From assembly GCA_012974295.1 (NCBI GenBank), contig JAAXQM010000185.1, forward strand, positions 1 to 6,485: 6,485 nt of DNA. The letters are read 5' to 3'. Shown here piece by piece: positions 1 through 6,024 of this stretch (positions are counted from its first letter, which is position 1; the number at the start of each line of letters is the position of its first letter). A program made the translations under genes and the position numbers. The notes beneath the pieces are model-generated. The model ran no database searches. It was given only the letters and a program-made list of their open reading frames with translations, and was not told the DNA's origin. This DNA is from Dehalococcoidales bacterium (lineage in GTDB: Bacteria; Chloroflexota; Dehalococcoidia; E44-bin15).

Positions 1-927
1 GTTATGGACGGCTACGGTTGCGTCAACATCGATAACAAGACCCAGCACAACATGAGGCTCTCGCGGGAGCTCCGACCGCAAATCGAGGACCTGAAGGTTG
101 GCCCACTGTCCTGGGAGGTAATCGAGGGGCTCAAGAGGATACATGTTGCCCTAGATGAGAATGAGTACGGAATAAGCTATGACCTGGAGTTCGTGGGCAG
201 TGTGCCCGCCCACGAGGAAATCCCCCAGGTGCGCCGTGACAAAGGCAGAATCTTCATGAACACATGCCGTATGGCTCAACTGGGAAAGGCCAGGGGCTGG
301 GTTAAGGTGGATGGCAAGAAATACGATATCGACGAGGACTCGTGGCGGGCGCAGAGAGACCATTCATGGGGCATTCGCATGGGTGTTGGCGCCCCAGAGC
401 AAGGGGTGCAATCGCCGGATATATCCTTCTTTGCCAACCTAATGATCAACTGGCTTACCGCCCAGTTTGAGGACTGGGGAATTCACTACTACCTACTCGA
501 GAAAGCAGATGGGACGGTCGAATATCTGTCAGGAGCACTGGTTTATGGTTTCGGAGATGACAGGGAGGCAATCCCAGTGGTGGCTGTGGATCACAACTTT
601 GAGTACCACCCTAATAGCGGAAGGATGAAATCGGGACGCGTGGTCCTGACAATCGCCAATGGCTCAAAGATAGAGCTATCTATGCGGCAACTGACAACCA
701 TGTATCTTATGGGCGGGGGCTACGTAGGTTACAACGGCTTCTACCACGGCATCTGGATGGGCCCCGACTGGACAGACGGAGAAAAGTGGGATGTCAGTGA
801 CCCCGATGTTGCCAACAAGATTCACGGCCTTGACGATACTGTATGCGAGTACCGCTGCGGTGACGAAGTAGGTTACGGAATCATCGAGAATCTCATACTG
901 GGCTCGTTCCCCAAGTACGGCTTCTAA
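1..927 (+). CDS. CrtC/AttH-like (DUF7064/7065-type) protein, 5' partial
   Basis: No enzymatic role is established for this protein. The reading frame is open to the left edge (codon GTT at 1-3, then ATG at 4), and no ribosome binding site can be seen, so the true start probably lies upstream. From the ATG there are 307 residues. The recognisable core is RGWVKVDGKKYDIDEDSW (97-114) followed by RDHSWGIR (118-125). This is the 'G-V-VDG-.Y.ID...RDHSWG' signature I associate with a family related to hydroxyneurosporene synthase CrtC and AttH, which have two lipocalin-like beta domains. A C-terminal GYGIIENLILG (291-300 region) also fits. The protein is rich in Trp, Tyr and Gly. I see no membrane segment in the visible part. 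Members often sit beside APH-like phosphotransferase genes, as here. A role in modifying or binding a hydrophobic substrate is inference only. I am fairly sure of the family and unsure of the function. Confidence 0.72.
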   Translation, partial: VMDGYGCVNIDNKTQHNMRLSRELRPQIEDLKVGPLSWEVIEGLKRIHVALDENEYGISYDLEFVGSVPAHEEIPQVRRDKGRIFMNTCRMAQLGKARGWVKVDGKKYDIDEDSWRAQRDHSWGIRMGVGAPEQGVQSPDISFFANLMINWLTAQFEDWGIHYYLLEKADGTVEYLSGALVYGFGDDREAIPVVAVDHNFEYHPNSGRMKSGRVVLTIANGSKIELSMRQLTTMYLMGGGYVGYNGFYHGIWMGPDWTDGEKWDVSDPDVANKIHGLDDTVCEYRCGDEVGYGIIENLILGSFPKYGF

Positions 928-951
928 CCTATCACTGTGAAGTAATAAACG

Positions 952-982
952 TACACAATACGGCAAAATTATGATGTATAAC
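952..982 (+). promoter_or_regulatory. possible weak sigma-70-type promoter
   Basis: The 96-bp gap between the first two genes is clearly more AT-rich than its surroundings. It holds a TATAAC (977-982), five of six matches to the -10 consensus, and a TACACA (952-957), four of six to the -35, separated by 19 bp. That spacing is longer than ideal. Transcription would start near 989 and give a leader of about 35 nt. A second -10-like TATATA lies at 996-1001 without a good -35. This is weak evidence by eye. Confidence 0.25.
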
Positions 983-1011
983 CCTCAAGGGAATCTATAT
1001 ACATAATACAC

Positions 1012-1016
1012 AGGAG
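1012..1016 (+). promoter_or_regulatory. ribosome binding site of the APH-SCP2 gene
   Basis: AGGAG lies 7 nt before the ATG at 1024. This favours that start over the in-frame ATG at 1039. Confidence 0.75.
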
Positions 1017-1023
1017 ACAGATT

Positions 1024-2403
1024 ATGTATGCACGGCAGATGGACCTGGCGGATATGCAATCCAGGCTGACGACATGGCTTCAGGGTAAAATGCCCCATAC
1101 CCGGAACCTATCGATATCGCCTCTGGAGAGGTCAAGTGGAGGGCTCTCCAATGAGACCTTTTTCTTCGACATGTCCTGGCAAGAAGCAGGACAAAGCAAA
1201 TCGGCGAAGAAGGTGCTGAGGTGGCAGCCGAAAGATTTCCAGGTCTTCCCTAGCTACGACCTGGGAATGCAATTCCGTGTTATGGAGTGCCTGCAGGGCA
1301 CCGATGTACCGGTTCCCAAGGTCAACTGGCTGGAGGAAAACGAGGAGGTGCTCGACAGCCCCTTCTACGTCATGGACAGGATAGACGGGGTTATCCCCTG
1401 CGAGGTGCCCCCTTACCACGCCTATGGAATTTTTTCCGAGGCCACCCCCCAGCAGCGAGCCAAGATGTGGTGGGGGTCCCTGGAGGCCACGACAAAAGTG
1501 CATAAAGTAGACTGGAAGGGCGCGGGTCTCTCCTTCCTCGGAATACCCTCGGGCGGTACCGGGCCGGTTGATAAGCAGCTGGATTACTGGGAACACTACC
1601 TCAACTGGATCAAGGAGGACCCTCAAGAATCTCACCCCACGCTTGAGGCCGCCCTGAACTGGCTTAAGGAGAACCGATATACCCCGGAGCACGTAACGCT
1701 GTGCTGGGGCGATGCCCGTATGCCCAACACTATTTATGGTCCTGATTTTGATGTACTGGGTGTGCTTGACTGGGAGATGGCTTACATAGGAGATCCCGAG
1801 TCAGACCTCGGGTGGTACTTCTTCCTCGATTGGCAGTACAGCGATGGTTATGGCATTCCCCGACTGGAGGGGACTCCAGGAAGAGAAGAGACCATACAGC
1901 GCTATGAAGAGCTAACGGGGTGGAAGGTGAAGAACCTCTTCTATAGCGACGTCATGGCCGCATTCAGATTCGGAGTCATCATGGCCAAGATCGCCAAGAA
2001 CATGAAGGCAACTGGGGTTCCCACACCCACCGAGGACTTCGAACGCGACAACCCCTGCACCCAAAGGCTGGCCAGCCTGCTGGACCTACCCGCTCCGGGC
2101 GGGCCCAAAAGAGAGGTGACAAATATTGAAGAGGTGACGGTAACTGTTCAGTTACACCTCACCGGCCCTGGCAGCTGCGATTGGTATCTGATTTCCGACA
2201 AGGGTAAGGGGACCCGTCATGAAGGGACAGCGCAGAAACCCGACGCTACGTGTACCGCATTGGCTAAGGACTGGGACGCAATTCAGAAGGGAGATCTAGA
2301 CCGCGTTCAAGCCTTCATGAGCGGCAAGCTCAAGATAGAAGGCGACCTGACCCTGATGATGCAGTTAGAGGATATGATTTCCAAGCATAACCATCCTGAA
2401 TAA
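1024..2403 (+). CDS. APH-family phosphotransferase fused to C-terminal SCP2 sterol-carrier domain
   Basis: A 459-residue, probably cytoplasmic protein with two domains. Residues about 10-330 are an aminoglycoside-phosphotransferase/choline-kinase-type fold of the ACAD10/11-like kind. The nucleotide loop is SGGLSNETF (38-46), and VLRWQP (64-69) is in the region of the ATP-binding strand. The catalytic loop is CWGDARMPN (227-235) with D230 and N235, having Trp where classic APH enzymes have His. The metal-binding segment is LDWEMAYIGDPESDLGW (248-264) with D249. Residues about 370-455 resemble SCP2: an alternating beta segment, a WYL.SDKGKGTRHEGTAQKPDAT stretch, and the typical FMSGKLKIEGD (431-441). 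Animal relatives (ACAD10/11) phosphorylate 4-hydroxyacyl-CoA, and SCP2 domains bind lipids. A lipid or acyl substrate here is therefore a reasonable inference, and antibiotic resistance is unlikely. The gene is followed by ybeY after only 5 nt. Confidence 0.85.
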   Translation: MYARQMDLADMQSRLTTWLQGKMPHTRNLSISPLERSSGGLSNETFFFDMSWQEAGQSKSAKKVLRWQPKDFQVFPSYDLGMQFRVMECLQGTDVPVPKVNWLEENEEVLDSPFYVMDRIDGVIPCEVPPYHAYGIFSEATPQQRAKMWWGSLEATTKVHKVDWKGAGLSFLGIPSGGTGPVDKQLDYWEHYLNWIKEDPQESHPTLEAALNWLKENRYTPEHVTLCWGDARMPNTIYGPDFDVLGVLDWEMAYIGDPESDLGWYFFLDWQYSDGYGIPRLEGTPGREETIQRYEELTGWKVKNLFYSDVMAAFRFGVIMAKIAKNMKATGVPTPTEDFERDNPCTQRLASLLDLPAPGGPKREVTNIEEVTVTVQLHLTGPGSCDWYLISDKGKGTRHEGTAQKPDATCTALAKDWDAIQKGDLDRVQAFMSGKLKIEGDLTLMMQLEDMISKHNHPE

Positions 2404-2408
2404 ATGCA

Positions 2409-2897
2409 ATGACCGTGTGTGAACTTTATGTCAAGATTGATGAACCCTTTGAGGGATGCCTCGCTGAGGGATGGCTGAGGCGATTAGTAGAAAAGACCCT
2501 TGCCGTAGAAGGAATGATTTCTCCCGTAGAGCTAGGACTGGTGATTACCGATGACGAGACGATACACCAGCTCAACCTTAGCTACCGGGGAAGGGACGAG
2601 ACAACCGATGTTTTATCCTTCGCCCTTAGCGAAAATAGCCAGGATACGGCGGGAATCCCGTTTATCCCGCCCCCCGACGGCACGTCTCACCTTGGCGAAG
2701 TGCTTATCTCTTATCCCCAGGCGGTGGTCCAGGCGAAGGAGCATAAACACTCCGTGGAGCGGGAGATAGCGCTCTTAGTTATCCACGGCGTGCTTCATCT
2801 CCTCGGCCATGAAGATGAGGACGAGGTAGCAGAAGCCAGGATGAGGACTGCGGAGCAAAGAGTTTTAGGAGAACTGACTAATGAACATCTATTATGA
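2409..2897 (+). CDS. ybeY: endoribonuclease YbeY (rRNA maturation factor)
   Basis: YbeY is a cytoplasmic single-strand-specific metallo-endoribonuclease needed for 16S rRNA 3'-end maturation and ribosome quality control. The 162 residues match the family's normal length. LNLSYRGRDETTDVLSFAL (55-73) is the signature, including R60, the equivalent of the conserved functional arginine. HLGEVLIS (94-101) follows. The metal site reads HGVLHLLGHED (126-136). The usual form is HGxLHLxGYDH, so H126 and H130 are present but Asp136 stands where the third ligand His is expected. The gene starts 5 nt after the previous stop and has no visible Shine-Dalgarno sequence, so it is probably translated by coupling or reinitiation. 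GTG at 2415 is an alternative start. Its 3' end overlaps the next gene by 17 nt. The family assignment is secure; activity is less so. Confidence 0.93.
   Translation: MTVCELYVKIDEPFEGCLAEGWLRRLVEKTLAVEGMISPVELGLVITDDETIHQLNLSYRGRDETTDVLSFALSENSQDTAGIPFIPPPDGTSHLGEVLISYPQAVVQAKEHKHSVEREIALLVIHGVLHLLGHEDEDEVAEARMRTAEQRVLGELTNEHLL
2867..2872 (+). promoter_or_regulatory. ribosome binding site of the radical SAM gene, inside ybeY
   Basis: AGGAGA lies 8 nt before the ATG at 2881, within the 3' end of ybeY. It supports a start that overlaps ybeY by 17 nt, so the two genes are likely co-transcribed and translationally linked. Confidence 0.7.
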
Positions 2898-3858
2898 GCA
2901 ACCGCCCTACAGGCCGCCCACTGAAGGCTACAGCCTCCTCGTTAGGGCAACGAGAAATTGCTCCTGGAACAAGTGTGAGTTCTGCTGCATGTACCAGGGT
3001 GCCAAGCTGGAAATCAGGCCGGTGGAGGACGTCAAGAACGATATCCGCGCTATGAAGATGGTTGCCGATGAGATGAAGGATTTGGCGTTGAAGAACGGCT
3101 ACGGAGACCGCATCGGGATGGTTGCCCGTGCCAATGGGATACACTGGCTTAATGATGGGGTGGTAAAACACGCCTTTATCGCGGACTCCAACAGCGTTAT
3201 TATGAAGTCAGATGACCTGGCCGAGATCATCAGGTTCCTTTACGAGACCTTCCCCACGCTGGAAAGGGTTACCAGCTATGCCCGCGCCAAAACCCTGGTT
3301 AAAAAAAGTATGGAGGACCTGCAATTGCTTCGAGAGGCCGGGCTTAACCGTCTCCACGTAGGTCTTGAGACCGGCGATGAGGAACTACTCACGATAATCC
3401 AGAAGGGCGCTACTCCTGACGAAATGATACTCGGCGGTCAGAAAGCCCTCCAGGCCGGATTCGAGCTATCCGAGTACGTCATGCCCGGGCTCGGTGGACA
3501 GGAAAAATGGGAGCAACATGCCCGCGGTACCGCCCGTGTATTAAACGAGATAAACCCGCACTTCATCCGCCTACGCACCCTGTTCGCAGTTCCCGGCACC
3601 CCCCTCGCCGCAAGATACGAGCGGGGCGAGTTCAGCCAGCAGACAATCGAGGGGCTTCTCAAAGAGGTGCGCCTAATGATAGAGGAGCTGACAGTATCAG
3701 CAGATTTCGTAGTAAGCGACCATATCGCCAACCGCTATATGTGGGGGGTAGACGGCAAACCTTCGCTGGATAAAAAGCGGATGCTCAAGGCAGTGGATAG
3801 CCTTATTGCTGCCGCCAGAGAGAGTCATGAGAAGTACCCTGTTTACAGTGGACTATAA
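2881..3858 (+). CDS. radical SAM protein with CX4CX2C cluster motif, function unknown
   Basis: A 325-residue member of the large radical SAM superfamily (COG1032/Elp3-like group). Such enzymes use a [4Fe-4S] cluster to cleave S-adenosylmethionine and start radical chemistry; the reaction here is unknown. After an N-terminal YRPPTEGYSLLVRATRNC come C27, C32 and C35, spaced CX4CX2C instead of the usual CX3CX2C. C36 directly follows. Later landmarks are FIADSNS (99-105), VTSYARAKTL (130-139), LREAGLNRLHVGLETGDEEL (150-169), KGAT (175-178), PGLGG (202-206) and AVPGTPL (236-242), which fit a complete TIM-barrel-type core. No B12-binding domain and no extra ferredoxin-type cluster motif is visible. 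I recall similar 'YRPPSEA.S...GCS.N.C.FC.MY' proteins in other anaerobes, without an assigned substrate. The family is confident and the function is open. Confidence 0.88.
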   Translation: MNIYYEQPPYRPPTEGYSLLVRATRNCSWNKCEFCCMYQGAKLEIRPVEDVKNDIRAMKMVADEMKDLALKNGYGDRIGMVARANGIHWLNDGVVKHAFIADSNSVIMKSDDLAEIIRFLYETFPTLERVTSYARAKTLVKKSMEDLQLLREAGLNRLHVGLETGDEELLTIIQKGATPDEMILGGQKALQAGFELSEYVMPGLGGQEKWEQHARGTARVLNEINPHFIRLRTLFAVPGTPLAARYERGEFSQQTIEGLLKEVRLMIEELTVSADFVVSDHIANRYMWGVDGKPSLDKKRMLKAVDSLIAAARESHEKYPVYSGL

Positions 3859-3915
3859 AAGCAAAAACTGGAATTTATCAAGGACAGGAATAGGCGTGTG
3901 ACGCAGATAGAATTT

Positions 3916-3926
3916 GGGGTGAAGGT
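3916..3926 (+). promoter_or_regulatory. ribosome binding site of dnaX
   Basis: The purine-rich stretch GGGGTGAAGGT ends 5 nt before the ATG at 3932. An in-frame TGA at 3920-3922 rules out any start further upstream. The 73-bp gap before it shows no clear promoter or terminator. Confidence 0.6.
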
Positions 3927-3931
3927 CTAGA

Positions 3932-5635
3932 ATGGCTAAAAAGCAAGCCAAAGTCGAAAAGGTCGAGAAGACCGAAAAAGACGAGAGGCGGGGAGCGCAA
4001 GTATACTACCGCAAATGGCGCCCCCAATCCCTGGCCGAGGTGGTTGGTCAGGAGCATGTAACCCAGACTTTGCTAAACGCTCTTAAAATGGGACGGGTAG
4101 CCCACGCCTACCTCTTCTGTGGCCCGCGCGGGACAGGAAAGACCAGCACCGGACGCATCCTGGCCAAGGCGGTGAACTGCCTTGAAAGCGGCGAAGGAGA
4201 GCCATGCAATGCCTGCATCCTATGCCAGGCTACCACTGAAGGGAATGCCATTGATACAATGGAGATCGATGCCGCCTCAAACAGGGGTATCGATGAGATT
4301 CGCGAGCTTCGGGAGCGGATCAGATTCGCCCCCAGTATTGCCAGAAATAAGGTATATATCATCGATGAGGTTCACATGCTCACCGAGCCCGCCGCCAATG
4401 CCCTGCTCAAAACCCTGGAGGAGCCTCCGCCCCATGTCCTGTTTGTACTGGCAACCACCGAGCCCCACAAGGTGCCGCTTACCATACTCTCCCGATGCCA
4501 GCGCTTCGATTTCAGGCGCATCCCCCAGGCTGCGATGGTATCGAGGCTCGCCCACATCTGTGAAAGTGAAGGTATTAACATCGAAGACTCATCGTTGAAG
4601 CTCATCGCCAGGAGCGCCACAGGCTCGATGCGAGATGCCGAAAATCTGCTGGAGCAGCTGGTTGCCTACTATGGCTACCAGATCGACCTCCCTCAGGTTC
4701 AAGCGATGATGGGAATTACCGGGGACGTTCGCGCTCTAGAGCTGGCTAAGCACGTCGTCGATATGGATATCGCCGCGGGGCTTCAAACTATTAATAGCGT
4801 TACCCAGGATGGCCTCGACCTGAAGCAATTCAATCGGGAACTGGTGGAGTATCTAAGAGGGCTGCTCCTTTTGAAAGCGGGTGCTGCGGCAGCCATTGAC
4901 CTTCCCGAGGAGACACTCTCTGAAATGAGGAGCACGGCAGAGAGGGCGCCTATGGCCCAGCTCTCGAAAGCGGCGAGGCTATTTCGCGAGGTGGAACTGC
5001 AGTTCGATGGTTTTTCACCCCTGCCCCTAGAACTGGCCTTCGTGGAATGCGCCATGTCCGAGGGAAAACCGATAACGCCAGCTATACCCGCAACACCGCA
5101 AAAGATCGAAAAAACTGATAAAAAACCGGCACCGCCAGTACAGTCCACAAGAACAGAGCAGGAACCCACTATTACCCCTGCGTTGACAGAGGAGAAGCCG
5201 GTAAAAGCTACAAAGCCCCAAAAAGCTGCGGAAGAACCCGCCACCACTCCAGAGCCGACTGAGGAGAAACAGACAACACCCGGGAAATTGGGAGAAACCG
5301 ATATCGAGCACTTCCGCAACCGCTGGAGAGAGGTAGTCGATGCCACGCGGGGGATGGGCTCAGCGGGAAACCTCGATGCCCTTTTAAGAAGCGCCTGCGA
5401 GCCATTGTCCGTAGAAAACGATACCCTGATACTGGGATTCTATTACGACTTCCACAAGGAGAAGATCGAAGACCCCAAGTACCGCCACATGGTGGAAGCT
5501 AAGGTGAGCGAGGTATTCGGGCAACCCTATAAAATTCGCTGCGTTCTTACCGAGAGAAAGGCAAAAACCCGGGGACACCTGGTTGAGGCGGCGCTTGAAA
5601 TGGGTGCAAAAATAATTGATGAGGAGGACGAATGA
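3932..5635 (+). CDS. dnaX: DNA polymerase III subunit gamma/tau (DnaX)
   Basis: This is the clamp-loader ATPase of the replicative polymerase. It loads the beta clamp and, as tau, tethers the polymerase core and helicase. The 567 residues begin with a Lys/Glu-rich extension of about 20 residues. The core then starts at YYRKWRPQSLAEVVGQEHV (25-43). Walker A is GPRGTGKT (64-71). The zinc site is C83, C92, C95 and C98, with the same spacing as E. coli. Walker B is VYIIDEVHML (141-150), the SRC motif is 187-189 and sensor 2 is GSMRD (231-235). Domain III runs to about 376. A Pro/Thr/Lys/Glu linker (380-455) follows, then a folded C-terminal domain (456-545). No canonical A-AAA-AAG slippery heptamer was found, so tau is probably the main product. 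The stop overlaps the ybaB start (ATGA). Confidence 0.97.
   Translation: MAKKQAKVEKVEKTEKDERRGAQVYYRKWRPQSLAEVVGQEHVTQTLLNALKMGRVAHAYLFCGPRGTGKTSTGRILAKAVNCLESGEGEPCNACILCQATTEGNAIDTMEIDAASNRGIDEIRELRERIRFAPSIARNKVYIIDEVHMLTEPAANALLKTLEEPPPHVLFVLATTEPHKVPLTILSRCQRFDFRRIPQAAMVSRLAHICESEGINIEDSSLKLIARSATGSMRDAENLLEQLVAYYGYQIDLPQVQAMMGITGDVRALELAKHVVDMDIAAGLQTINSVTQDGLDLKQFNRELVEYLRGLLLLKAGAAAAIDLPEETLSEMRSTAERAPMAQLSKAARLFREVELQFDGFSPLPLELAFVECAMSEGKPITPAIPATPQKIEKTDKKPAPPVQSTRTEQEPTITPALTEEKPVKATKPQKAAEEPATTPEPTEEKQTTPGKLGETDIEHFRNRWREVVDATRGMGSAGNLDALLRSACEPLSVENDTLILGFYYDFHKEKIEDPKYRHMVEAKVSEVFGQPYKIRCVLTERKAKTRGHLVEAALEMGAKIIDEEDE
5162..5269 (+). repeat. imperfect 12-residue repeat in the DnaX linker
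   Basis: Two copies of a 12-residue unit, EPTITPALTEEK (residues 411-422, bases 5162-5197) and EPATTPEPTEEK (435-446, bases 5234-5269), are 24 residues apart and identical at 8 of 12 positions. They sit in the low-complexity, probably disordered linker between the clamp-loader domains and the C-terminal domain. The second copy may come from a local duplication, or simple composition bias may explain the likeness. Confidence 0.5.
5621..5627 (+). promoter_or_regulatory. ribosome binding site of ybaB, inside dnaX
   Basis: GAGGAGG, encoding part of the acidic DnaX C-terminus, lies 4 nt before the ATG at 5632. The spacing is short, but with the ATGA overlap it supports coupled translation. Confidence 0.6.
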
Positions 5636-5931
5636 ATAAAATACTAATGCGTCAGGCTCGGCAGTTTCAGGAAAAAATGGAGAAGGTGCAGCAGGAACTG
5701 GAAAAGGCCACGGTAGAGGCCAGTTCAGGCGGCGGCGCAGTGACGGTGGTGATGACAGGACAGCAACAGCTTCAGTCGGTAAAGATCTTGCCCGAGGCAG
5801 CGGAAGATACAGAGATGCTGGAGGACCTGGTTCTCACCGCGATGAACGAGGCGCTAAAGAAATCGAAGGAGCTTGCCGCTAGTCGCCTCGGTGAACTGAC
5901 CGGCGGTCTAAATATCCCCGGTCTAACTTAG
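5632..5931 (+). CDS. ybaB: YbaB/EbfC family nucleoid-associated protein
   Basis: A small dimeric DNA-binding protein associated with the nucleoid. The 99 residues are close to the usual length of about 100-110. The N-terminal helix (about 5-28, rich in Gln, Lys and Glu, with QARQFQEKMEKVQQELEKA) fits the family's long helix. Next comes the typical SSGGGAVTVVMTGQQQLQSV strand region (31-50). LPEAAEDTEMLEDLVLTAMN (53-72) leads into the C-terminal helix and the Gly-rich end GGLNIPGLT. The start overlaps the dnaX stop by 4 nt, and recR follows after 93 bp. The dnaX-ybaB-recR order is conserved across many bacteria and supports a role linked to replication or recombination. An in-frame ATG at 5647 is a less likely alternative start. 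Confidence 0.94.
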   Translation: MNKILMRQARQFQEKMEKVQQELEKATVEASSGGGAVTVVMTGQQQLQSVKILPEAAEDTEMLEDLVLTAMNEALKKSKELAASRLGELTGGLNIPGLT

Positions 5932-5958
5932 AAAAGGTCGAAAAGGGGAGCCGGATAA

Positions 5959-5997
5959 ACCAACCACCAGATCGATGTCTTATCTACCTGAGTTGGT
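5959..5997. repeat. short inverted repeat in the ybaB-recR gap
   Basis: ACCAAC (5959-5964) and GTTGGT (5992-5997) are exact reverse complements. Smaller inner complementary pairs lie between them: AGAT at 5969-5972 with ATCT at 5982-5985, or alternatively CAG at 5968-5970 with CTG at 5988-5990. There is no T-run, so it is not an intrinsic terminator. It could be a weak leader structure before recR or chance. The rest of the 93-bp gap shows no clear promoter. Confidence 0.3.
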
Positions 5998-6012
5998 CAA
6001 TAGGGCGAGAAT

Positions 6013-6018
6013 GGGAGG
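6013..6018 (+). promoter_or_regulatory. ribosome binding site selecting the recR TTG start
   Basis: GGGAGG lies 6 nt before TTG at 6025, which is ideal spacing. The nearest in-frame alternative, GTG at 6040, has no such site, and the ATG at 6011 is out of frame. This decides the start. Confidence 0.65.
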
Positions 6019-6024
6019 CCTGTT

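Noticed and set aside
932..940. TCACTGTGA palindrome just after the first gene, as an operator or terminator
   Set aside because: Four-base arms with a single central base and no following T-run; too short to separate from chance.
982..991. CCCTCAAGGG palindrome near the possible promoter
   Set aside because: A two-base loop cannot form a stable hairpin, and 4-bp arms are expected by chance.
1132..1692. A 186-codon open frame on the - strand inside the APH-SCP2 gene
   Set aside because: It lies entirely antisense to a well-supported gene, has no recognisable domain or ribosome binding site, and its composition fits a shadow of the coding strand.
1024..2403. Antibiotic-resistance aminoglycoside phosphotransferase
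   Set aside because: The sequence resembles the ACAD10/11-like branch and carries an SCP2 domain; no resistance or mobile-element context is present.
3859..3931. Promoter or terminator between the radical SAM gene and dnaX
   Set aside because: No convincing -35/-10 pair or stem followed by a T-run could be found in the 73 bp.
5119..5125. T-AAA-AAA as a -1 frameshift heptamer in dnaX
   Set aside because: The first base breaks the X-XXY-YYZ rule, there is no clear downstream stem, and the -1 frame has no prompt stop.
4783..5346. A 187-codon open frame on the - strand inside dnaX
   Set aside because: Its Ser/Gly/Val-rich low-complexity translation mirrors the biased Pro/Lys/Glu linker of DnaX on the other strand; no independent support.
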